From positions 2,294,001 to 2,358,000 of the forward strand of contig NZ_CP076128.1 in NCBI RefSeq assembly GCF_018736065.1: a stretch of 64,000 nucleotides of DNA, in the 5' to 3' direction. Of the stretch, positions 55,261-64,000 are shown piece by piece. Position numbers and translations under genes: made by a program. The notes beneath the pieces were generated by a model. That model made no database searches. It was not told where the DNA came from and saw only the letters and a list, made by a program, of their open reading frames with translations. The DNA is from Flammeovirga kamogawensis. GTDB taxonomy: Bacteria; Bacteroidota; Bacteroidia; Cytophagales; Flammeovirgaceae. Position 1 is the stretch's first letter. Each line of letters starts with the position of its first letter.

Positions 55261-56301
55261 ATGAAAAAAATATTAAAACTTCTTTTTCTAATTGGTACCA
55301 TTATATCTATCTGTGTATTTATTCTTATTGCTTATAGTAGTGGAAAAACACCAAGAATTGATGGTGGTGTGGCTGAGGTTATTCATGTCCCCATCAATAA
55401 CTCTAAATTATTTACGGTAATTAGAGGAGAAAATGAAAACAACCCTGTTTTATTAATGTTACATGGCGGGCCTGGTACTACAGAATTACCAATGATGAGG
55501 TATTTTAATAATTCACTCGAAAATAAATTTACTGTAGTTTATTACGACCAAAGGGGAGCTAGTAATTCTTATACGGATAAAGATAGTAGCACACTAAATC
55601 TTAGTCAGATGATAGAAGATACCCACGCTTTAACACTTTACCTTAAAAAGAAATTTAAGAAAGATAAGATCTATATTCTAGGTCATTCATGGGGTTCATA
55701 TTTGGGCCTTCATACTGTAAAAAAATATCCTGAAGATTACCATGCTTACATTGGTACAGGACAAATTAGCAATCAGTATAAAAGTGAAATGTTAGGTTAT
55801 CAATATATTATTGCTACTGCTAAAAAGGAAAATGATAAAGAGACTATAAAGGAAATGAATAAAATGGGAAGTCTTCCTAAAGCTCCTGCAAATAAAACAC
55901 TCGAATGGGTATTTACTCAAAGACAGTACCTTGATAAACTTCATGGTGCTACTTATGAGATGAGCAACTTTGATATGATGCTTTGGCCAATTATTAATTG
56001 CAAAGAATACACATTTTCAAATAAAATAGGAATGATGTCTGGAACATTCATCTCTTTAGAACATTTGTTTCCTAATGTTCTAAAAGATAACCTCTTTGAA
56101 TCTATAAAAAAGGTTGATGTACCCATTTATTTTCTACAAGGGAAACATGATTATGTTACTTCTTTTACTTTAGCAAAAGACTATTTTGATGTAATTGAAG
56201 CACCAAAAAAGAAATTCATTATTTTCGAAAACTCAGCACATAACCCTTTATTTGAGGAAGCGGATAAGTTTAATCAGGAAGTAGAAAAAATCTTGTTATA
56301 A
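55261..56301 (+). CDS. Alpha/beta hydrolase, peptidase S33-like
   Basis: 346 residues with an N-terminal membrane/signal segment (about 4-25). The catalytic core resembles proline iminopeptidase-type hydrolases: oxyanion-hole loop LMLHGGPGT (HGGPG), YYDQRGASNS, the nucleophile elbow GHSWGS with Ser143, an acidic residue in QGKHDYVTS and the histidine in ENSAHNPLFEE. It likely hydrolyses a peptide or ester on the outer face of the inner membrane. Stand-alone gene with a shared bidirectional terminator. Confidence 0.88.
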   Translation: MKKILKLLFLIGTIISICVFILIAYSSGKTPRIDGGVAEVIHVPINNSKLFTVIRGENENNPVLLMLHGGPGTTELPMMRYFNNSLENKFTVVYYDQRGASNSYTDKDSSTLNLSQMIEDTHALTLYLKKKFKKDKIYILGHSWGSYLGLHTVKKYPEDYHAYIGTGQISNQYKSEMLGYQYIIATAKKENDKETIKEMNKMGSLPKAPANKTLEWVFTQRQYLDKLHGATYEMSNFDMMLWPIINCKEYTFSNKIGMMSGTFISLEHLFPNVLKDNLFESIKKVDVPIYFLQGKHDYVTSFTLAKDYFDVIEAPKKKFIIFENSAHNPLFEEADKFNQEVEKILL

Positions 56302-56310
56302 ATCGGAATA

Positions 56311-56350
56311 AAAAAAGCGTCTCACCCCCAATTAAGGTGAGACGCTTTTT
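56311..56350. terminator. Bidirectional terminator
   Basis: AAAAAGCGTCTCACC pairs with GGTGAGACGCTTTTT around a nine-base loop. It separates the converging hydrolase and PepSY-like genes. Confidence 0.9.
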
Positions 56351-56364
56351 CTATTTAAGTAGCA

Positions 56365-56796
56365 TTATGCAAGTTCTTCTATTTCTAAAATAACACCTGC
56401 TTCACTTATATATATAACTTTTTCTTTTTCATCTTGTTTTACTAAAACACCGTAGATAATTACTTCTGCTGTAATTGTTACTTCTGTTTCTGCAATATCA
56501 AAGTCTCCTTCTTTTTCTACTGCACTAATAATATTTTCTGGAACTTGGTTTTCATTCAAAGAAAGCTCCGTTTCTATCCAATCTCCATCTTTAGAATATT
56601 CTACTTCACAATCTATTCCATGCATTGTAAACTCAGCTTCCCATTCATCGCCTTCTAATTCCCAAACAACATCTTTTGCTTCTGGAAAATGACGGTCTAG
56701 ATTAGATTGTATCACTACAGAAGGTTGTTTTACTTGGCATGAAGCAAATAATAACGAAGCGATAAGTGCGAAGAAGATTTTTGTAAAATTGATCAT
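56365..56796 (-). CDS. PepSY-like lipoprotein
   Basis: 143 residues. Lipoprotein signal with lipobox LFASCQ (Cys20). The body has two halves of the PepSY-like (beta-lactamase-inhibitor-like) type: HFPEAKDVVWELEGDEWEAEF, then CEVEYSKDGDWIETE, and a C-terminal VIIYGVLVKQDEKEKVIYI. This is a common fold in Bacteroidota periplasmic proteins with no proven function. It begins downstream of a hairpin at 56871. Confidence 0.82.
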   Translation of the reverse strand: MINFTKIFFALIASLLFASCQVKQPSVVIQSNLDRHFPEAKDVVWELEGDEWEAEFTMHGIDCEVEYSKDGDWIETELSLNENQVPENIISAVEKEGDFDIAETEVTITAEVIIYGVLVKQDEKEKVIYISEAGVILEIEELA

Positions 56797-56870
56797 TGTT
56801 CTATTTTTTTAAAGTTCAATAAGTAATATCCTATCATTAAAAAAGTCACCAAAAAACTTTAAAAAAATAA

Positions 56871-56899
56871 AGATCTCACGGTCAAAAACTGTGAGATCT
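56871..56899 (-). terminator. Hairpin between the YHYH and PepSY-like genes
   Basis: AGATCTCAC pairs with GTGAGATCT around an 11-base A-rich loop. On the minus strand a U-rich tail follows. It may end the YHYH transcript although it lies 160 bases past that stop. Confidence 0.55.
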
Positions 56900-57061
56900 C
56901 TTCTGTTTATCCTATTTTACTGTGTATTTTTAAATGTAAAATGTCTTGCTAATTCCCCAATTGTTAGACATTTACACTCTTATCTTTTCTATCTCTACAC
57001 CAAAGGATTACCTTGATTCACATACAGTAATTCCTTTGATGAATAGAAATAGAATAAAGAA

Positions 57062-57790
57062 TTATTTTATATTGACATTTGCCAAACCTTCTGTGTCATC
57101 TTGAGAAGCGACATAAAAAGTATTTAAATTTTCTTTGTGATGCACGTGGTAATGGTAAATTTTCTCATTACTATGTTTCGTGATCGTTGAGTGCCCGCCT
57201 GAATAATCCAAGTCTACTGGGTAATTATTCGATGAAGCACATTTTTGGCCGTATAAGAAGAACCCATCAGCAATTACACCAATTAAGTTATCGTTATTTT
57301 TAGACCAACTTTGAGATTCTAACGGAATATGATCCAATCCTTCATTCTCATTATCATGGTAAATAATTGCTCCATTTAAAGCTATTCCTACAGGACCAAA
57401 GCTAGATTCTAATGTAGAACTTACCACATTTGGTTTTGTTGGTACAGTTAGAATTGTATTTACTATTTCTCTAGATTTAGAAGGCTTATCTCCTAATTCC
57501 TCGTAAGTATCTTCTTCTTCATTTCCCCAATAATTTCCAGACTCTCCAGCTCCATGGCTTTCAATAATTACTTCGTTTCCATCTAATGAAATTGTAACTA
57601 TTTTTGGATCAAATTCATCAAATGCTGTTGAAAGCACTCTTTTTGATTTATATATTTTTTTATCTTCTTTAGCTACTGATTTCACTTCAGAAGAGTCATC
57701 TCCTTTTGTAGATACACATGATGTTGTGAACCCTATTAATAAAGCAATGACTACTAATTTATTTGCGTAAGTTGATAGTAACGTATTCAT
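57062..57790 (-). CDS. YHYH-domain lipoprotein
   Basis: 242 residues. Lipoprotein signal with lipobox TTSCVS, then a charged spacer. The YHYH domain shows ILTVPTKPNVV, FGPVGIALNGAIIYHDNE, NLIGVIADGFFLYG, DLDYSGGHSTITKH and the naming motif KIYHYHVHH. Members occur near sulfatases in Bacteroidota and Planctomycetes; their biochemical role is not known. A sulfatase lies 3 kb away. The gene is divergent from the transglutaminase gene. Confidence 0.85.
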   Translation of the reverse strand: MNTLLSTYANKLVVIALLIGFTTSCVSTKGDDSSEVKSVAKEDKKIYKSKRVLSTAFDEFDPKIVTISLDGNEVIIESHGAGESGNYWGNEEEDTYEELGDKPSKSREIVNTILTVPTKPNVVSSTLESSFGPVGIALNGAIIYHDNENEGLDHIPLESQSWSKNNDNLIGVIADGFFLYGQKCASSNNYPVDLDYSGGHSTITKHSNEKIYHYHVHHKENLNTFYVASQDDTEGLANVNIK

Positions 57791-57994
57791 AAGAAAAAGT
57801 AGAGTTATATAGTATTAATTTACGTATTAAACAGTTTCTAAATAGGTAAAGGAGATGTATTACTATTTGTACTCAACTATTTTTATTTTTTTTATAAAAA
57901 GTTCCAAAAAGTTTAAAAAAGGTGCTTTATGGTACTAAAATGAGGAAATTATAGTAAATTGATTTGACTAATTATAAAAACAAACTTCTATTCA

Positions 57995-60493
57995 ATGCGA
58001 ATTTTACTCTTTCTATTACTAAGTGGTGTATCAATACAACTTTTAGCACAATCTAAAAAAGTAACTATTACCAAAACTCCTGCTTGGGTAAAACAAGTAG
58101 ATTTCCTTTCACAAGATCAAGACTCCCTTGTAGGTAGTTTCCATTATTTATTATTGAGTTATCAAGAAAATTTAATAAATGATGAATATTACTCTGAAAG
58201 AGCAATTAAAATTCTCTCATCAGATGGAGTGCAAGAATTCTCTAACATTCAAGTTAATTTCGATCCGCAATTCCAGAAACTTAGAATTCATCAAGTAAAC
58301 CTAATTAGGGATGGGAAAGTAATTAATAAATTATCGCTTAAGGATATTTCTGTTTATCAAAGGGAAGAAAACTTAGAAAGAAATATATACGATGGATCGT
58401 TAAGTGCAGTGCAAAATCTTACAGATGTTCGTAAAGGTGACATACTTCACTATGCATATTCTAGAAAAGGCCGTAATCCTCTTTATGGTAATAATTATTC
58501 TCGACTTTTTTTTCAGCAATACAGTTCTCCTATATCTCGAATGTACAATCTTGTTATTGCTCCAAGTTCTTTAGAAATAAGCACTAAAACATTTAAAGGA
58601 GGCAAAGACTTTGATAAAAAGACAATTGGTACTACATCTTACTATACGTATGACGCCCCTGCCCTTGATATTGTTTATTATGAAGATAATGTTCCTTCTT
58701 GGTACAACGATCAGGCTTATGTTCAATTCTCTACTTTTAGTAAATGGGGTAGTATTGTAAAATGGGGACTTCCTTTATACAAGTATAAAGATATTACTCA
58801 TTTAGCACAGAAAATTAAAATCAAGAAGAATACCAAAAGTAATACACTAAAATGGATTCGGTTTGTACAAGATGAAGTACGTTACCTTGGTATGGAACAA
58901 GGAATAAATGGATATAAACCACATGCTCCTGCTAAAGTCTTGAATCAAAGATTTGGAGATTGTAAAGATAAATCTTTGCTTTTAATAGCATTACTTAAAA
59001 CAGAAGGTATTCAAGCTTATCCTGTTTTAGTTCATTCTTATAATGGTCTTAATTTACCTAACCTTCTTCCAAGTATACATAATTTTAACCATTGTGTTGT
59101 ACAAATAATTATTGATGGTAAAACGTATTATGTAGATCCAACGATGTCTAATCAAGGGGGAGATTTAGAACATATGTACTTCCCGAATTATCATTATGGT
59201 TTAGTAATTAAAAATGGAGAATCAGCATTAACTAAATTACCGGAACCTATTATAAGTGAATACCTTTTAAAAGAACTTATTACAATTGACTCTGTTGGTG
59301 GCGGTGGCAATTTAGTTTTACGTACAGAATACAAAGGAGGTAAAGCTGATGATATGAGAGACTATTTTACTAGTACACAAAGAAATAAAATTGAAAGAGC
59401 TTACGAAGACTTTTATAGTGAGTTATATGAAGGGGTTACAACTTCTAAAGCCATAAAGTTTATTGACAATAATAGATACTCGACTAATACAGTAATTATT
59501 GAAGAGTACTATACTGTAAATAATTTTTGGATAACATTAGAAGATACTTCTCAAATTAGATTTTCTACATCACCTATCTTATTAGAATCTTTATTTAACT
59601 ATCCTTCTATCAACACTAGAAAAATGCCGTACTTTTTAGGTAATAAAATGTCTTACAAACAAGTAACTGATGTAAAATTACCTACAGATTGGACTATTAA
59701 TGATGAAACTGAAACTATAAATTCTACAGCATTTAATTACACAAATGAACTTGTAAAAGTAGATGATGAAAATTTTACAATTACACACACATATACTCTA
59801 CTCAAGAACTTTATACCTGCAAAGGATGCAAAACAAGTAATAAAGAAAGCCAACGAAATCAATAATCAGATTAAGTACATGCTTACATATAATACTTCTT
59901 TTGATAAAAAAGAAAATAAGCATATTAGTTTGATAGCTGTATTTTTAGGGATTATAATATTTGCTATTGCTGGATATTTTGCCTTACAATTCTATAATCA
60001 ATTTCAACCTGCTCCTTGGAAATATGCAGAAGATAAACCAATAAGTGGATGGTTGTTTTTACCTGCCTTAGGATTAATAATTAAAGTGCCAGCACAACTA
60101 TTTGAGATTATCGACTCCAATTATTTCTACGCTTCAATTTGGAATTACGGTACTAAAATTTCTGAAGATATATCTGTACAATTATCTTATTATGGAATCG
60201 TATCACTAGAGTTTATTTATAATATCTTTTATTTAACGCTGTGTATTCTAGCTCTTACAGTATTCTTAAAACGAAAAACAAGTACACGATATATTGTTCC
60301 TTTTTTATATTTAGTATCTGTAGTTATTCCAGTAATAGACAATATTGCTACTACTCTATTTTTGGGTGACTATTTATCTGTTGATACTACAGATTTTTAT
60401 AAAGACACTTTCAAGTCTATGATAACTTTCGGTCTATGGGGTTCTTATATTTATTTTAATTCTAATTCAAAAAGTACCTTCTGTAAGGTATAA
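57995..60493 (+). CDS. DUF3857-transglutaminase protein with C-terminal membrane domain (DUF2569-like)
   Basis: 832 residues. Signal peptide about 1-19 (ending LLAQ). DUF3857 covers about 55-220 (EYYSERAIKILSSDGVQEF). A transglutaminase-like domain follows with a complete triad: Cys323 (RFGDCKDKS), His366 (NFNHCVVQ) and Asp381 (YYVDPTMS). A beta-rich part (about 410-635) leads to about five membrane helices after residue 647, with the DUF2569 start PISGWLFLPALGLI. The catalytic part should face the periplasm and be tethered to the inner membrane. The pairing of these modules is unusual. Substrate unknown. Confidence 0.83.
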   Translation: MRILLFLLLSGVSIQLLAQSKKVTITKTPAWVKQVDFLSQDQDSLVGSFHYLLLSYQENLINDEYYSERAIKILSSDGVQEFSNIQVNFDPQFQKLRIHQVNLIRDGKVINKLSLKDISVYQREENLERNIYDGSLSAVQNLTDVRKGDILHYAYSRKGRNPLYGNNYSRLFFQQYSSPISRMYNLVIAPSSLEISTKTFKGGKDFDKKTIGTTSYYTYDAPALDIVYYEDNVPSWYNDQAYVQFSTFSKWGSIVKWGLPLYKYKDITHLAQKIKIKKNTKSNTLKWIRFVQDEVRYLGMEQGINGYKPHAPAKVLNQRFGDCKDKSLLLIALLKTEGIQAYPVLVHSYNGLNLPNLLPSIHNFNHCVVQIIIDGKTYYVDPTMSNQGGDLEHMYFPNYHYGLVIKNGESALTKLPEPIISEYLLKELITIDSVGGGGNLVLRTEYKGGKADDMRDYFTSTQRNKIERAYEDFYSELYEGVTTSKAIKFIDNNRYSTNTVIIEEYYTVNNFWITLEDTSQIRFSTSPILLESLFNYPSINTRKMPYFLGNKMSYKQVTDVKLPTDWTINDETETINSTAFNYTNELVKVDDENFTITHTYTLLKNFIPAKDAKQVIKKANEINNQIKYMLTYNTSFDKKENKHISLIAVFLGIIIFAIAGYFALQFYNQFQPAPWKYAEDKPISGWLFLPALGLIIKVPAQLFEIIDSNYFYASIWNYGTKISEDISVQLSYYGIVSLEFIYNIFYLTLCILALTVFLKRKTSTRYIVPFLYLVSVVIPVIDNIATTLFLGDYLSVDTTDFYKDTFKSMITFGLWGSYIYFNSNSKSTFCKV

Positions 60494-60511
60494 TAATGTA
60501 CACACGATAGT

Positions 60512-60526
60512 GTCTTATTATAAGAC
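60512..60526 (+). terminator. Weak hairpin after the transglutaminase gene
   Basis: GTCTTA and TAAGAC pair around TTA, 19 bases past the stop. Short and without a strong T-run; it may not terminate efficiently. Confidence 0.3.
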
Positions 60527-60730
60527 TTGCAATAAATTAATTTTGAAGTACTATTCTAATCAATTCAGATTGAATAAAAAATTATAACTATTTAAATAAA
60601 CAGTTTAAACTAATATTTGTAAAAAAAACCAATAATAATAATATCTTTATATACTCAATCAATGCCCAAAGTTGGTTGGATCTATTTTTATTAAGAAACT
60701 ATCTCTTTAATACGAAATACATAACCTTTT

Positions 60731-62473
60731 ATGAAAAAACTTATTTTATTATTTTCTCTTTCTGCCGCCTTATTCAGTTGTGGTAAAGAGACTGCTCAAA
60801 AAGCAGAAAATTCATCATCAAAAAAGCCTAACGTTCTTCTTCTTATTGGAGATGATATTGCCTTTGGTGATTTAGGTACTTATGGATCTGAAATAAAAAC
60901 TCCTCACTTTGATAAATTAGCCAATAGTGGTGTTCGTTTTACCAATTTTCATGCATCACCAGTATGTTCTGTAACAAGATCTATGTTAATGACTGGCTGT
61001 AACAACATTGAGGTTGGTTTAGGTTCTTTTGATTACTCATTTTATCCAGCTTCTAAAGGAAAACCTGGTTATGAAGGGTACCTTACAGAAAATGCTGCAA
61101 CAATGTCTCAGTTATTTAACGACGAAGGATATGAAGTATTAAAAGTTGGTAAATGGCATTTAGGTGGTGAAGCTGCTGGTGGATACGGACCATTACATTG
61201 GGGCTTTACAAAAGAATTTGGTATTCTTAGTGGAGGATCAAATCACTGGAATAACTTAAGAATGACTCCTGTATTTAGTGATCCAGACTATATGCACAAG
61301 AAGTTTAAAGAACATTGGACACTTAATGGAGAACATTATGATCGTCCAGATGGTGTGTATTCTGGTGAATTATATACTAAGCAGATGATTGATTTTATTA
61401 AAGAATCTCAAAAAGATGGTAAGCCATGGTTCTCTTGGATGGCCTTTACTACTGCTCATTTCCCTATTCAAGCTCCACCAGAATTGGTAGAAAAACATTA
61501 CAAGTTCTATTTAGAAAAAGGCTACGAAGGTTTAAAGCAATACCGTTATAAACGTTTAAAAGCTAAGGGTCTTATTTCTCATGATGCAAAACCATCTCCT
61601 GAAAATGATCTTGTTAAAAAATGGAATCAGTTAAGCCAAAAAGAAAAAGAATATCAAGCAAAAGTTTTTGCTACATATGCTGCAGAAATTGAAGACCAAG
61701 ACAATAGAATTGGTCAGATTATGGCTTACCTAAAAGAATCTGGTCAGTTAGAAAATACAATGATTGTATATCTATCAGATAACGGTCCTGAAGGTATGGA
61801 AGCTGAGAACCCAAATACAGGTAATGCAGAATTTGGAAAATGGATTGCTAATAATTACGATACTTCTTTTGAAGGAATTGGTACAGCTAACTCTAGTAAC
61901 TACATTGGTACTGCTTGGGCAAATGCAGCAACAGGCGGGTTATCTTGGTGGAAGTGGTTTATTGGAGAAGGTGGAATCCGTGTTCCTATGATTATCGTTC
62001 CTCCAGGAGCTGCCGATGGTGGATATGCTAAAGCAGGTGAAATTAGTAATGTAGTAATGTCTGTAAAAGATATACCTATGACAATTTTAGATTATGCAGG
62101 TATAAAACATCCTGGTACAACGTATAAAGGTAAAACTGTTGTTAAACCAAGTGGTATTAGCGCTCGTCCTTTCTTAGATGGAAAATCTGATGAAGTACGT
62201 TCTGAAAATGATTGGTATGCATTTGAATTATTCGGTAATGCCTACATCATGAAAGGAAATTATAAACTTATCAAAGTACGTACAGGTATGTTTGGTGATG
62301 GAGATTGGCATTTATATGATGTTGTAAAAGATCCTTCAGAAAGTACTCCTCTTGAAGGAAGTATGAAAGACAGATATAAAGAAATGCTAGCAATTTATAA
62401 ACAGTATGAAAAAGATCACCAACTCGTTCAAGTAGACGCAGATTGGAATGCTTTTAAAGCTGCTAGTGAATAA
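60731..62473 (+). CDS. Sulfatase lipoprotein (arylsulfatase family)
   Basis: 580 residues. Lipobox LFSCGK (Cys17), so it is lipid-anchored in the envelope. Type I sulfatase features are metal-binding LLIGDDIAFGDLGTYG, the formylglycine site with Cys79 in PVCSVTRSMLMTG, VGKWHLGGEA and YLSDNGPEGME. The catalytic consensus is C-x-P/A-x-R-x4-T-G; here position three is valine (C-S-V-T-R), which is uncommon. It should hydrolyse sulfate esters, for example on algal polysaccharides, once the cysteine is converted by a maturase encoded elsewhere. Own terminator. Confidence 0.92.
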   Translation: MKKLILLFSLSAALFSCGKETAQKAENSSSKKPNVLLLIGDDIAFGDLGTYGSEIKTPHFDKLANSGVRFTNFHASPVCSVTRSMLMTGCNNIEVGLGSFDYSFYPASKGKPGYEGYLTENAATMSQLFNDEGYEVLKVGKWHLGGEAAGGYGPLHWGFTKEFGILSGGSNHWNNLRMTPVFSDPDYMHKKFKEHWTLNGEHYDRPDGVYSGELYTKQMIDFIKESQKDGKPWFSWMAFTTAHFPIQAPPELVEKHYKFYLEKGYEGLKQYRYKRLKAKGLISHDAKPSPENDLVKKWNQLSQKEKEYQAKVFATYAAEIEDQDNRIGQIMAYLKESGQLENTMIVYLSDNGPEGMEAENPNTGNAEFGKWIANNYDTSFEGIGTANSSNYIGTAWANAATGGLSWWKWFIGEGGIRVPMIIVPPGAADGGYAKAGEISNVVMSVKDIPMTILDYAGIKHPGTTYKGKTVVKPSGISARPFLDGKSDEVRSENDWYAFELFGNAYIMKGNYKLIKVRTGMFGDGDWHLYDVVKDPSESTPLEGSMKDRYKEMLAIYKQYEKDHQLVQVDADWNAFKAASE

Positions 62474-62493
62474 ATTAAAAATATTCCCAATAT

Positions 62494-62526
62494 AAAAATG
62501 GCTACCCTCATCAGGTAGCCATTTTT
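62494..62526. terminator. Bidirectional terminator after the sulfatase gene
   Basis: AAAAATGGCTACC pairs with GGTAGCCATTTTT around a seven-base loop. It serves the sulfatase gene and the converging lipoprotein gene. Confidence 0.88.
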
Positions 62527-62531
62527 ATTAT

Positions 62532-63782
62532 CTATAATTTTAATGTAAATCGTAAAGTCTGAAAGGTATTAAAAGCATCTGTATGCATAACATTGGAAGC
62601 ATCATGCGGTGGAATTAATTCGTGTAGTCCATTTATATAAAAAATGAAAGTATAATTTTTCCCTTTCTCAAAAGTTGATACCGGATATGCTAGTCTGTAC
62701 CGCTTATCACCTACTTTTGTCATCAGTTTTTTGTTCCCTTTATCGTCTTTATTAAACTCCCCATATAAATACATATTTTTTATTTTATGAGCCCCCACAA
62801 TTGTTTCATAGAAATAATTTAATAATTGTAACTTTTCTAATTGCCATTCAAAGATTACACTATCTCCTTTTACAGAATACCCTTTAATATTTTCTTTATT
62901 TAGAGTTTTAAAAGTATAGTTATAATTATTATCATTTACGTTTTTAGCAATTTTATTAGTCACAACATACGGAGGTGTTACCCACCTATTTTTATTGATG
63001 ATATATTTAAACTCACCCCAATTTTTAAAAGTAGAGTCTAATGGCAAAGATGTTTTATAAATATCACCTACTTTAGTGAGTTCAAATCTCTTTTGCCACT
63101 CCGAAAAACTACCTGTTACTTCTACTAATTCTATTTGTGAAGGGTTAATAATTTTTTCAAAACCTTTTTTTTCATGCGTTGTAGAAACATAATCCTTTGG
63201 ATCAAAAGTAAAATAAATAGAATCAGCGTCTATGGTATAACCAAGTTGTTCATTTTCATAAAAAAGATACGTTAGCCATATTAAATTGATAAAATAAAAC
63301 TTAAATTTATCAACTAATTGCATCTTATAATTTTTAGTATTTGATACAAAAGGCGTAATAAAAAGATTCTTGTTTACTATATATCCAAACTGTCCACTCT
63401 TTCCTTTAATATCAGATTTTGCTAACCTCAATTCCCATTTATCTCCTATTTTTTTTAAGTTATTCGTTAATTGGAAATTATTAAAATTCCCCACAACATG
63501 TACGGAATGAATAGCAACCTCTTCTTTTTTGATTAGGGTATTCTTCCAATCTTCTAAATTGTGCGTATAGGGGTTATCAAAAAAATTAGTATTACTTAAG
63601 TCAACAAAATTATTGATCTCGTTTTCATCTAAACTAAAATAAATAGAATCCGCATCAACTTTATAACCTCTAATTGTCGCTTTACTATTATATTTTACAG
63701 AATTAAAGTCGTTATTGGAAGGCGAACATCCTAACAACAAAATAAAAATAAGAGGGATGGAGATAAACGTTAATCGTTTCAT
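62532..63782 (-). CDS. Lipoprotein with three E-set/CBM48-like repeats
   Basis: 416 residues. Lipobox LLLGCS (Cys19). Three copies of a repeat of about 110-120 residues follow, starting near residues 39, 181 and 300. Each opens with a GY-x-V/I-D/K-A/G-D-S strand (GYKVDADSIYF, GYTIDADSIYF, GYSVKGDSVIF) and contains V-x-G-x-F/S (VVGNFNNF, VTGSFSEW, LYGEFNKD), then x-K-x-G-D-x-W/Y and a YIVN/YIIN/FYIN strand. This recalls the AMPK/CBM48 glycogen-binding E-set fold. Whether it binds sugar is not shown. It starts in an ATGA overlap with the LytTR gene, so the two are translationally coupled. Confidence 0.78.
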   Translation of the reverse strand: MKRLTFISIPLIFILLLGCSPSNNDFNSVKYNSKATIRGYKVDADSIYFSLDENEINNFVDLSNTNFFDNPYTHNLEDWKNTLIKKEEVAIHSVHVVGNFNNFQLTNNLKKIGDKWELRLAKSDIKGKSGQFGYIVNKNLFITPFVSNTKNYKMQLVDKFKFYFINLIWLTYLFYENEQLGYTIDADSIYFTFDPKDYVSTTHEKKGFEKIINPSQIELVEVTGSFSEWQKRFELTKVGDIYKTSLPLDSTFKNWGEFKYIINKNRWVTPPYVVTNKIAKNVNDNNYNYTFKTLNKENIKGYSVKGDSVIFEWQLEKLQLLNYFYETIVGAHKIKNMYLYGEFNKDDKGNKKLMTKVGDKRYRLAYPVSTFEKGKNYTFIFYINGLHELIPPHDASNVMHTDAFNTFQTLRFTLKL

Positions 63783-64000
63783 TTCTTCAGAATAAATTTG
63801 CCTTGAGTCAATTGCTCAAAAATTTCTTTCTTTTGGGTTCTACTTACAGTAATTAATTGCTTATCAATTATTATACTGTTGCCTTCTATAGCTTCAACAA
63901 AGTCTACGTTTACGACAAACGATTTCTGTACTTTAAGAAATTTATCACTTAATTGTTTTTGAATTTCTTTAAGTGTGAGTAGAGGCAATAAGCTTTCTTT
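63779..64000 (-). CDS. LytTR-family DNA-binding regulator (partial, 5' end outside window)
   Basis: The frame is open from the window edge to the TGA at 63779-63781; a TTG at 63988 is not a convincing start. The 73 visible residues end a LytTR domain: LLTLKEIQKQLSDKFLKVQKS, FVVNVDFVEAIEGN, KQLITVSRTQKKEIFEQL. LytTR proteins bind direct repeats and often regulate surface or polysaccharide genes, commonly after a receiver domain. The receiver or a membrane part would lie outside the window. The overlap with the next gene suggests that it controls or is co-expressed with that lipoprotein. Confidence 0.88.
   Translation of the reverse strand, partial: KESLLPLLTLKEIQKQLSDKFLKVQKSFVVNVDFVEAIEGNSIIIDKQLITVSRTQKKEIFEQLTQGKFILKK

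Noticed and set aside
1-64000. tRNA, rRNA or CRISPR array
   Set aside because: No cloverleaf with a conserved T-loop, no rRNA-like stretches and no regularly spaced repeats were noticed on reading; a covariance-model scan was not possible.

Overview
The window comes from an AT-rich chromosome of a Bacteroidota bacterium, most likely of the order Cytophagales. A Flammeovirga-like organism would fit, but I cannot prove the genus. The evidence is several C-terminal type IX secretion (T9SS) sorting domains, many short lipoproteins, exact matches to the Bacteroidota -7 promoter box TAnnTTTG, almost no Shine-Dalgarno sequences, and family markers such as BshB1, DUF2911, YHYH and GEVED/CUB surface proteins. 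I found no rRNA, tRNA or CRISPR array.

Layout. 1-539 is the 3' end of a T9SS-exported FG-GAP protein. 546-4406 holds hypothetical genes, a DUF2911/flavin amine oxidase pair and a tandem SpoIIAA-like protein. 4407-4967 is a hairpin-rich gap. 4968-9000 has leuA, a helical hypothetical and a TM2-DUF4178 membrane protein. 8988-12524 on the minus strand has a glycosyltransferase, then a TPR lipoprotein, a sigma54 response regulator and an Hpt protein. 12527-15489 on the plus strand is an envelope-stress-looking unit: MscS channel, a thioredoxin-fold protein without the usual CxxC, and a PspB-like protein. Next come upp, a Ca2+/Na+ exchanger and an mlaE-mlaF ABC pair. 19639-22977 is a tandem array of five small outer-membrane beta-barrels of two subfamilies in the order A-B-A-A-B.

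23143-27868 on the minus strand is housekeeping: two small hypotheticals, bshB1 with a SnoaL-like lipoprotein, hflX and a methyltransferase. 27981-40234 carries two very large surface proteins. The larger (2643 aa) has lost its signal peptide at the edge of an IS3-family element (about 40234-41585), which itself uses an A-AAA-AAG slippery site. 41661-46275 has a lipoprotein, an SH3-OprB porin, an eRF1-like small protein and a hemerythrin. 46346-51245 has fabV, a Pif1-like helicase and a second flavin amine oxidase. 51242-55054 encodes a secreted caspase-propeller-TPR-WG protein. The right end holds a serine hydrolase, a PepSY-like lipoprotein, a YHYH lipoprotein, a transglutaminase-like membrane protein, a sulfatase, and a lipoprotein with three carbohydrate-binding-like repeats overlapping a LytTR regulator that runs off the window.

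How they work together. Much of the window serves the cell envelope: surface adhesins, barrels, porin, mechanosensitive channel, lipid transporter and lipoproteins. The barrel array, the caspase fusion, the MscS/thioredoxin-like/PspB-like unit and the IS-truncated giant gene are the most unusual parts. All functional names are homology judgements made by reading motifs; no database search was run.
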